Below, piece by piece: positions 55,701 to 64,000 of a stretch of DNA of 64,000 nt. The notes beneath the pieces are model-generated. The model was given only the letters and a program-made list of their open reading frames with translations, was not told where the DNA came from and searched no databases. The position numbers and the translations under genes were made by a program. Each line of letters opens with the position of its first letter. Positions within the stretch are counted from its first letter, which is position 1. Source of the DNA: Jaltomata sinuosa (Eukaryota; Streptophyta; Magnoliopsida; Solanales; Solanaceae). The stretch is taken from the NCBI GenBank assembly GCA_003996215.1, contig QJPP01007235.1, forward strand, positions 992,001 to 1,056,000, given 5' to 3'.

Positions 55701-58700
55701 CTACAGCCTCTAGGCTTCTATTCTATTAATTGAGGAGGCATATTGGATTTTACTGATACTTAGCATCTAATTCTCTTATGGGTTTTGAGTAATGGTGGAA
55801 CCCCGTGGTTTTCTGATTTCTGGGGTGAAAAAAATCAGCAAGTGTAACTAGGTGGTATCCCATGTGCCTGCTTTGGGTTATCTGATGTGTAATTCAGATT
55901 TAGCTCTTTGCCATTTCCAAAACAAGATAAAATAAAAAACACTTGGTGAGGAAAATTTCTAATATTTGAGACGTCAACTCTGGTGACCTGATAAATAAAA
56001 TATTTCTATTGCAAAATCAAGTGCTAGGGAAGCAAGAATTGCTGACATCATCAACGTGTCCTCTATGTAATATGAGGCCTTTTTCTACTTTAGGCCTTTT
56101 TGTTATCCGTTACATGAATGTGCATGCTAGACTCACTCTGCTTATCTATCGTTTCGAATGCTTAAAGCAGTATTTTGATGGGTGTATTAACTAGCCCATC
56201 TTAAGGTGTTTGCTTTTATAGGTAAGTCAGAAGCCTTTTAAATTTCTTACAAGGGTCCTGTACCTTTTTCTGTACCATCTTGGTACTCTTTTAATAAAAT
56301 CCTTATAAAAAAAAATTCTTACGAGGAATTTAGAATGTCTCTTTCTAGGATGTAAGCCCATTATGGAGATACTATGCGTCACTTTAAGAGACATGAATTC
56401 ATTCTACTTCCATTGGTGTTCATTCTTCTCTTTGATGAAATGAGAATGTCATAAAACTAGTCTTCTGTGTGTGACTGTACCTGTGAGGCTGTTAAAGTCC
56501 AACTGTCACTTTTTTTTTTGATAAGTGCATTTCTCACCATTTTTTTTGAATGGGTTTTAAGCTATGTTAAGCAAAATTTCCAGTATGTACTGATCTTAGC
56601 TTGATGTCCCTGAATAATCAAACTTTAATTATTTCCATTTCAGAGCGATATCTTCCTCATTTGTTCAAATGCAATGCAGTACAATACATCAGATACTATC
56701 TACCATAAACAGGTAGTTCTTGCAATCTCATCTTAGTCACCCTTTCTTTTTGAACCTACAAAGCTTATCTTGCAACGATTTTGACAAGGCACGTAACATC
56801 CAAGAGTTGGCTACAAAGAAATTTGAGAAGCTAAGAATCAATTATGAACGCTCTGAAAAGGATGTCAAGGTAGAACAGAAGACAAAATACGGGTCTGTTG
56901 TCAGGAAGCAAATAAAGAAGCCGATGGTCCAGATGTTCCAGGAAACTGTTGGCTCTGATTTCTCGTCAGGTGCCACTCTTGCTGCAGCTGGAGATAATCA
57001 CTATCTTAACAACACTTGCCTTGCTGGAGTATCAGAGAAACCTTATGGTGTTGATGGGCTTGCTGAAGGAAATTCTTCCCTGATTGATCAAAATGTAGAC
57101 AAGGCAGAAGAATCACTATCAGGTACCATAAATTATTATTGGTCTTCAACAATAACCAAGATGTTTATGTTTGCTAAGTAACATGATCGCTCCCATTCTA
57201 TGTCCTGCATTTCTCTTTTTACTGTTGACATTTTGAGCTTGAATTAATCAAGTGTTCTTTTGGTAAAGAATTAATCAACTGTTATTAGCTTATATTCCTC
57301 TTTTCATCTTTTTCTTCCTTGTTCTTTTTTGCATATGTTATTAAGTTTCTCTGCTTAAGTTGTTGCAGGGAAGGGTCCTCTATCCAGATTTGGAAGGAAA
57401 CCAACTGTGCCTGATGAGAACCGTCGTGCAAGTTACAACACATCCACACAACCAGTTTGCAGCAGAGAGTCCATATTTTCAATGTTTGAAGATGAAAGCA
57501 AGCACCTGGTCACTGTGTGTACCACATAACTAGTTTTATTTCCATTTGGTTATTGTCTTCCTCTTTTGTAATTTTCCTCTATGTATAGGTTGGGCTTTAT
57601 TCTGATCATGCATATGCTAGGAGCCTTGCCCGATTTGCTGCAACTCTCGGGCCTGTTGCATGGCGAATTGCATCCCAGAAAATTGAACAGACATTACCTC
57701 CTGGATTCAAGTTTGGCCGCGGGTGGGTTGGGGAATATGAGCCACTTCCAACCCCAGTATTGGTGCTTGAGAACTATACCTTGAAGGAACCTCCATTCTT
57801 CTCCAAGTCTGTGAACAAGTTTGGAGCTCAAAAGAATGAGAAAACATTTGAGGACGCAATTGCTCCAAAAGATAAACCTCTTTCAAGGCCTATGTTAGAA
57901 CGAAAATCACCATATCTTGGTTCAATTAGCGGTAAGCCCATGGAGAGCGGTTTGAATATCTTAATTCCCACGAAGGAGCAATCTCCTAGGGAGGTCAATC
58001 TAGAAGGAAGGCCATCCTTTCATTCTTCTTCTGGAAAGAAACCTCCTGTTTGTGCCACAGCTAGCCCCAGATACCAGCATCCAGATTTGCAATCCAGAAA
58101 TTTCACTGAACCTGATAAAAAGATCCATTTCAAATCTGAACCTGAGAAAAATATCAATTTCAAAACTGAACCTGATAAAAAGCTGCAGAAGCAGGTTGAG
58201 TTAAATTGCCCACCCTCAGCCAATCAAAGGAATTCTGAAGTTACCAGAAAGAGTAATGTTACCAGTACTGAAATGCCTGGATCGAGGTCTACTGGGGCAA
58301 GTCCGAGGAACCCATTCTCGTCTGGGTCGTTTAAGCAATCAGCCATGAATGGAACTGCGGTTGGAGGACTGCCCAATGGGAGAGCAGTGAATAACAACCC
58401 AGACACTAAACCAGTGGCGCATTCAACTGCTGATAGCATTCCGACCATGAAAAAAGTTGCAGGTTTCTTTCACCAAGAGCAGGAGCAGGGCCTCAGTGAC
58501 CCTGTTCAGTTGATGAGAATGTTGTCCGAAAAGGCTCAAAATCAACAGAACTCTTTGAACCAGTCCCTAACTGATGCTTCTCCAATTTCCCCTGTGACTC
58601 CATCTGTGAAGAAAGATGATTCAGGAAATGCCGCTGCTGCTGCTGCCCGAGCATGGATGTCAGTTGGGGCAGGAGGTTTCAGACAAGGTGTGGAAACAGC

Positions 58701-59112
58701 AAGCTTGCAGAATAGTCATATTTCTGCTGATTCATTGTATAACCCTTCTCGCAATGTCCAGCAACAAATTTCACGAGTTCGGGCTGAACATCCTGCATCA
58801 GCAATGCACTTTCAAGCTGAGAAGAACAGTGCTCCACTTCATGCTTTTGTGCCTCATCCTGCGAGAGTGGGCAGTGAAGCTCAATTCCAGAATCCGCAAA
58901 TGATTTTCCGTCAATCAATACCTGCTGACTTGTCTAGGTTCCAGGTACAATCTGCTTGGCAGAGTTTTAATCAACCAGCACAGCCAAGGCAGAAGCAGGA
59001 TTCACTTCCCCCTGACTTAAACATTAGTTTCCAGTCATCTGGGTCTCCTGGGCGGCCATCTTCGACTGTTTTGGTTGATTCTCAGCAGCCAGACCTGGCC
59101 TTGCAATTATGA
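52742..59112 (+). CDS. Bromodomain protein, BRD13-like (SWI/SNF-associated)
   Basis: Nine exons, 52742-53203, 54254-54299, 54384-54462, 54557-54602, 54707-54805, 56644-56712, 56789-57122, 57369-57514 and 57589-59112, join to 934 aa. Residues about 8-15 (KKKGRPSK) resemble an AT-hook. A basic, then very acidic Asp/Glu/Asn-rich region follows to about 154. The bromodomain spans about 182-275 (LELILDKLQKKDVYGVYAEPVDP, IENPMDFATVRNKL, SNAMQYN), and Asn258 is the acetyl-lysine-binding residue. After it come SLARFAATLGPVAW and FKFGRGWVGEYEPLPTPV, conserved in plant BRD-type proteins, then a long Ser/Pro/Gln-rich tail. The protein ends in LALQL, which fits the LxLxL EAR pattern. Related Arabidopsis proteins (BRD1, BRD2, BRD13) are subunits of BAS-type SWI/SNF chromatin remodelers in the nucleus. 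Confidence 0.92.
53256..53345 (-). repeat. TS-type SINE fragment in bromodomain gene intron 1
   Basis: AACAACAACAACATCTCACG, GAGGTCCGGGAAGTGTAGAA, TGTACGCAGG and GTTTCCGATAGATCTTCG, in reverse TS SINE order. Confidence 0.65.
56215..56312 (+). mobile_element. LINE 3'-end-like fragment in bromodomain gene intron 5
   Basis: GTACCTTTTTCTGTACCATC, then TTTTAATAAAATCC and a TTATAAAAAAAAA tail resembles a plant LINE 3' terminus. No coding part is present. Confidence 0.35.
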
Positions 59113-59700
59113 GACCAGGCAATTCTGATAAAATATGTGAAGAGGCCTGAACCTACAAGAGTCTTTGGATCTTTTGGCTGGCATGTCTGAATCTTGGTTT
59201 TGGGCTTCACTGCTTCAGCAAACCACTAGCATCTGCCTTTAATTGCTGAAGGCTTTGATATCGGGTCTCATTTCATGGGAAGTTTATGTTAGCAACTCAA
59301 CAATGGGAGTCAGCTGCTTCATTTCTTTGGTTGTTCCGAGAAATTATTTCTTCACTGGGTATGTTGTTGTAGTGATGGAAAAGGCAATAGATCTAGTTCA
59401 GGTTTAGGATAGGCAGCAGGCACAACAGGAGGATCACTGTCCAGGTCACAAGTCGTGGTTCCTTTCATGTCAATCGCTGACTTGGAATCGCGATTTAGAT
59501 AGCTGAAGAAGGAAGCATATTATGTTAATAGTAGTTCGTTCCAGTGTTGCTATATGGTGATTTACTGATAGAAATGCTTTAATTCATTGTACATTGGAGC
59601 AAGGTGGGACTAGTCTTTGGAGTTTTTGTCTTTTCTACTTCAATCATTGTAGTTCTACCTCTTTTTCCTCCTTACATCTGCGGGTTTTCATCTACATGTA
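59113..59700 (+). other. Probable 3' UTR of the bromodomain gene
   Basis: After the TGA stop (59110-59112) the base composition stays less AT-rich than the spacers for about 550 bases, and then becomes spacer-like. No AATAAA signal could be singled out. Confidence 0.4.
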
Positions 59701-60917
59701 ATGGCGTAATATTCAGAGAAATGCAAAAGAATTGATATTGTTCTTTTGTGTCATATGTCAATATTTTGGTTAGTGGAGTTGTATCAATGAGTTTAAGCAT
59801 CTCCATTTTATAATAGATGATGTGACTGCAACGTACACATGCACCTGCTCCCATTTATACAGATTTGATGGCAACTAGTCATGCTCTCATGCAGGCAGAT
59901 GGAGCTTATATAATATGGTCCAAGTCAACTTGGTATTTTCGTCGCTGAATATAGGTGAAAATAACTAAAATTGCAACAAATATTATATTTTGAGCTCATA
60001 ACTTTGAAAGCGCAATTGACTTCAACGTTAAAAACTTTAAAGATTGAAATTTGCGCTTATTTTTCCACGTATGTTATGGATGTAGCCCATTCACTCTATC
60101 GACATGGTCGGATTTAGTGAAGGAGCTACGGGTTCATTCAAACTCAATAGCTTAAATGCAGGAGCTACGAGCTCATCTGGCCCAATAATTTTGCTTAGAC
60201 CTTGTATCTGTGTTAAAGACCCTGAATTAATAGATTTCGAACCCAATAAATTATGTAAGATGTGGTAGAATTCCAACTCTGTAACTCACAGAGAAAAGTT
60301 CTAGCGTGGAATGGTAGTAAGTTCTTGCATTGCATTTACATAGTGTAATCACACAAATGGGATCGGAGGAGAGTAGAGCGTATACAGACTTTATCCCCAC
60401 TCTGAATACGTCAATCGTATTATACGATCTGCTTTATACTGGAAGAAATTATTATCAAACTGGTCTATAGTAGATCCCTACTTCGTACTTCGTAGTGTTC
60501 TATCAAAATATGTATCTGATCTTAGCAGCTCAGTCAGTTGACTATCTGAACTTTCACTAGCCAATATCATACAACAACAACAACAACAAAAAAGAGTACT
60601 AGAAGTTGTGTGTGAAGAAAGATCATACCAGAAACAGAGGCAATATTGCAATATCAGGTTCATCTGAATTCATCACTTTTAATATAGAGCATAAGTAATT
60701 CCTGTGTTAAACTTTTTATACAACAAATAGTAGGTCCGAACCTATAATAAAATACAACGATTTCAATACTAAAAAAATGCTTAAAACCTGGAGGCTGGAT
60801 CGGCCTCTGAGTTGAGAAATTCAAAATCCTTGTTCTTCTGCTGTGCTAAATCAACCTTCATCTAGCCCAGAAACAGAGCCATTATTCACAAATAAATAAC
60901 TGATCTATCTATAAATT
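59701..60917. other. Spacer with SINE and MITE fragments
   Basis: A TS-type SINE fragment lies near 60330-60410 (AGTGTAATCACACAAATGGG, then GAGTAGAGCGTATACAGAC). A (CAA)n run lies near 60573-60590. A fragment like the hAT-type MITE interior (AGGAGCTACGGGTTCA) lies near 60115-60290. The stretch 60780-60870 may be 3' UTR of the small gene to its right. Confidence 0.45.
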
Positions 60918-61088
60918 TCAGGATTTGCGGGGAGAAAAGGGGATCCTCAAGCTGAGCTTCTTCTTGTTCTTTTTCTGATGAATGACTTTGTTGCGATCGC
61001 GAAGAACACAAACGTCGCCGTTGCAGACGAATCGGCCGCTGGATTCTGAGGATTCAGAGAAACAGCCCCAAAAATTGAATAAAGCCAT
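60918..61088 (-). CDS. Possible 56-aa basic protein
   Basis: A minus-strand frame with ATG at 61088 and TGA at 60918 encodes 56 residues: MALFNFWGCFSESSESSGRF, then VCNGDVCVLRDRNK and a Lys/Arg-rich tail ending PFSPRKS. The interval is richer in G and C than its surroundings. The N-terminus has one Cys after a hydrophobic start, two more Cys in VCNGDVCVL, and a basic C-terminus. I do not recognise the family. The opposite strand also has frames (one opening at 60979), so the strand is not fully settled. Confidence is modest. Confidence 0.45.
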   Translation of the reverse strand: MALFNFWGCFSESSESSGRFVCNGDVCVLRDRNKVIHQKKNKKKLSLRIPFSPRKS

Positions 61089-61307
61089 ATATGGAGATCA
61101 ATATACAAGGTTTCTCTCTTCTTCCTCCTCGATCGATCTCTATTTTTTGTTTATTAGAAATGATGATATTTGATGAAATTTTCTTTGTATTTATGGAGAA
61201 TGACAAAAAATGTGAACACCATGTGAAAGTCGTTCATGCCAATTAATTAGTCCATTTAAACCACCCCCATCACCATTTCCTAGTTTTCTAATCAATTAAT
61301 GTACAAG

Positions 61308-61476
61308 CAGTGGCGAAGCTATGAATTTTATTAAAACGGTTCAAAATTTAATATGTATCTCTAAAAAAAAAAATTAAACTTATATACATAATATATTATT
61401 TTCTATATGCACGATATAATTTTTCGACGACGGGTGTTTAATTGATCACTCTTCGATCTATGTAGCTACATCACTG
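61308..61476. mobile_element. hAT-like MITE
   Basis: The left end is CAGTGGCGAAGCTATG; the right end read inward is CAGTGATGTAGCTACAT. The interior has CGATATAATTTTTCGACGAC, also present near the right end of the copy at 495-813. Target octamers agree only partly. Confidence 0.6.
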
Positions 61477-62202
61477 ATTATAAGGCGAGAATTGAACCCT
61501 CATTAATAAGATGAAAGTTCGGATAACCAACCAACTCATTAACTAAGATTTTTTTCAATTTTAATTTTTTTATTCTGCCCTTAATGAGATAATTTTATAA
61601 TTATATACGTATCTATGATTTATTTTAAACCAATAGTTTCAACTATTTTTCTTCCCATTTTTGTAAGGCTTTGTACTAGTTAAAGTGCATCACACGTTTT
61701 TCTTCCCATTTTTGCTTTTGAAAGAGGGCGGTTTTTATTGTCTTGCGAAACAAAAATTAAAGACTAAAACGAAATAGGGGCAAAAGTGCCAACACTCTCT
61801 TCTCAAATCATAATAATAAATAATATTGCTATCAACTTTCTTTATTAGGTCCACCACTACCACTAGCAATTTGAACACGTTTAATGAATGTGTTCCTCAA
61901 AAATATATTTAAAAGATAATCATAAGTAAATTTTATAATAAATATTAATTAGTATTTGATTAATATGAAGGTTAGAATTAGAGTAGAATAGTAATAGATA
62001 GTCGAGTGATGCCACATTTTATATGGGAGAGGTAAGGGCCTAGCTTCATTACCTCTCCTCCCCATTAGTAGTAGTATTTCATAATCGCATAGTTTTTTAT
62101 TCTTTGATGTGTATTACTATCTGTTACTTTATTTGCTGGATATTTTGCTATTTGTTGTCATATTTTCTTACAGTCCTACTTTGAGAAACTTCTCTTTTGA
62201 AC
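61477..62202. other. AT-rich spacer
   Basis: No gene, RNA gene or bounded repeat is visible. Confidence 0.5.
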
Positions 62203-62312
62203 TTCTATCGGAACAACCTTTCTACCCACAAAAATAAGAATAAGGTCTACATACATCTTATTCTCTCCTAATCTCATTTATAAAATCGTATTGAATTTGT
62301 TGTTATTATTGC
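62203..62312 (+). repeat. TS-type SINE fragment
   Basis: TTCTATCGGAACAACCTTTC, then AAGGTCTACATACATCTTAT and GTATTGAATTTGTTGTTATT, the TS SINE 3' half with its tail. Confidence 0.6.
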
Positions 62313-62814
62313 TTAATTAATTGGTATTTGATAAAAATGATCATTAGTCCACTAATGGCATATAACTTTAAATCTTTTATTAGAACTAAAAAGAAAAATG
62401 TATAAAAGAAAAAATCTAGGTAGATGCAAGAGGAAGCACTAGAATAACTAGTGGGAAGGTGTCTAATGTGTGTAGGAGATTTAGGTCAACAATTTTGACA
62501 TTTGACCCATCACCATTTTTGTACTTACTACTCCTGCTTTTGACAATTGAACCATGCTATTGAGAATGGCTTTTGTTGTTTTCAAGTTTTCAACTTTCAA
62601 GAAAAATCAAATACTTCCTCCGTCTCAATTTATGTGATATCTTTTGAATTTTGAGATTTAAATAAGTCTATCTTTGATAATAATTTTTTCATATATCTTT
62701 TAAATATTTTAAATTGTCAATTATTGTGACATCTAATTAAGGGCGACATTCTTTGGTGGTTAGTGCTAGTTGCTTGGATAAAAAAAGAATTCCCTAACAA
62801 ATAATGTCATATTC
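62313..62814. other. AT-rich spacer
   Basis: A left-hand MITE terminus (CTTCCTCCGTCTCAATTTAT) is seen near 62612 without a partner. No gene is seen. Confidence 0.45.
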
Positions 62815-63035
62815 TTGAAGTACACGGCTCAATCTCTTGAGTACGCAGGCCCAAGAATGAAGTTTCAGGTTCAAATCGTAGCGAAGACAAAATAACTAGG
62901 TGATTCTTCTCATCTGTTATAGTTTTAGTGGACAGAGTTACCTGACACCTGTTGTTGGTGGGAGGTGACATGTATCTCATGGAATTAATCGAGGTGCGTG
63001 AAAACTGACCCGGACAACACTATCATCAAAAGAAA
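62815..63035 (+). repeat. tRNA-derived SINE
   Basis: A B-box-like TTTCAGGTTCAAATC lies near 62861-62878. It is followed by AACTAGGTGATTCTTCTCAT, GTTGGTGGGAGGTGACATG and GGAATTAATCGAGGTGCGTG, then CCGGACAACACTATCATC with an A-rich end. It is the same family as 18345 and 45065, on the plus strand. Confidence 0.65.
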
Positions 63036-63751
63036 AGAATTGACGTTGTCAGTCTGCATATATCTAATGCATGCACTACGAAAATTTCTTTATAAAGGGG
63101 CTAAGAATAGTTTATTAAAGCAGCTGACGTTGCTTATGGCAGGCCAAATGTATTGACGATTATTTGATACCATACGAAATGACAATTTATCCTCTATAAA
63201 GGCCGCAACAAACTAGGCAGAAAATTTGATTAATCAATTGGATTAGTTAATTAAGCGTCAATATTAAATTAGTTGACATGATTGTATAGACACATTTGTA
63301 ACGGATTTGACTTAATGTTTGACTCATCTCCATTACACCTTCTTTCTATTTTCTCAAGTGCTTATTTAGATGAATGACACTTGTCATATTTAAAATTTAA
63401 GGGTCTAGATTAAATTAACATCTCAATCATAGTTAAAGAATAAGTTAGAAAAAAAACTCACTAACTTTGGTAAGAAAAATCTTATCTTACACAAATTTTG
63501 CTCCTCATTAATATCATCACTTTAATTATACTTTCTGAATTAATTTAACATATAAATATAATGTTGTATTTTTTATTGAAATCTTGTAAACTATCTTTAA
63601 CAGAAAAAAATAAAAATTTAACTTTTATTAAGTAAAAAGATCAGTATTTGGCGAGTAAAATTACGCCAAAAATGAAAGAAAAAGAAAGAGGAAAGAAGAT
63701 ATTGTATAGTAGTATTTGCAAAATATTTTAAGATATTTTCTATTTAACAAT
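63036..63751. other. AT-rich spacer
   Basis: I see no coding or structural feature here. Confidence 0.5.
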
Positions 63752-63940
63752 AAAGTTAGTCTTTTTTTTTTTAATTATTTGTTGCTTCTTTACCCATGTG
63801 TGATCTCATAACTCATTACACCTCGATCTTTGATTTTATTTTTTGTGAAAAAGTTAGCTTTTTTTTCTTAATTATTTGTTGCTTCTTTATCCGTGTGTGA
63901 TCTCATTACACCTTGATCTTTGATTTTATTTGGTGAGATA
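63752..63940. repeat. 98-bp two-copy tandem repeat
   Basis: AAAGTTAG starts at 63752 and 63850. Both copies carry TTAATTATTTGTTGCTTCTT, TGTGTGATCTCAT and GATCTTTGATTTTATTT, with a few substitutions and a small deletion in the second copy. Confidence 0.8.
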
Positions 63941-64000
63941 ATAAAAAACGGAGTGTATTCTTAATTATAAATTAGGGCAATAATATTAATGGGATGTAAA

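Noticed and set aside
60979..61173. Plus-strand frames overlapping the possible 56-aa gene
   Set aside because: One stops after 23 codons. The other has a biased Arg/Gln/Ser composition and no downstream exon could be found. The minus-strand frame is more protein-like, though this is not certain.
1..64000. CRISPR arrays, phage, operons, toxin-antitoxin or other prokaryotic systems
   Set aside because: All supported genes are plant nuclear genes with introns. Tandem repeats here lack the CRISPR repeat-spacer pattern.

Overview
This window is nuclear plant DNA, almost certainly from a member of the nightshade family (Solanaceae). The genes have short exons, GT-AG introns and AT-rich spacers. 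Between and inside them lie many decayed copies of the TS-type SINE known from tobacco and its relatives, other tRNA-derived SINEs, Stowaway-like and hAT-like MITEs, and a TRIM-like element. I cannot name the species. No operon, phage, CRISPR array or other prokaryotic system is present.

Layout. (1) 2.1-10.8 kb holds four glycine-rich secreted protein genes, all on the minus strand; three share an AR-x-L signal near the predicted signal-peptide end. (2) 12.9-14.0 kb holds a two-exon plus-strand gene for a small organelle-targeted protein with one membrane segment. (3) 14.3-15.5 kb holds an intronless, frameshifted threonyl-tRNA synthetase pseudogene. (4) 15.9-25.0 kb holds a complete 14-exon gene (695 aa) for a Rab3GAP1-type catalytic subunit; its second intron carries an 81-bp minisatellite. 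(5) 27.6-38.8 kb holds two tandem five-exon GDSL esterase/lipase genes. Two identical tRNA-Phe(GAA) genes lie around them, one antisense inside an intron. (6) 41.9-46.5 kb holds an eight-exon LpxK gene (tetraacyldisaccharide 4'-kinase, 400 aa). (7) 46.6-52.7 kb is a repeat-rich spacer with a 920-bp G-rich foldback element. (8) 52.7-59.1 kb holds a nine-exon bromodomain protein gene (934 aa). (9) A possible 56-aa protein lies near 61 kb, followed by repeats to the end.

The genes do not form one pathway. The order Rab3GAP - GDSL lipase - bromodomain protein matches, as I recall it, Arabidopsis At5g55060 - At5g55050 - At5g55040. The block therefore looks like conserved microsynteny into which an LpxK gene, a second GDSL copy and tRNA genes have been added. 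Exon boundaries were worked out by hand from splice sites and reading-frame phase; every multi-exon model keeps its frame from start to stop.

I found no clearly new biological system. The observations most worth a second look are the glycine-rich gene cluster with a 7-nt coding first exon, the alternating-variant intron minisatellite, the duplicated tRNA-Phe genes with a third fossil, the site II promoter motifs, and the unidentified small proteins.
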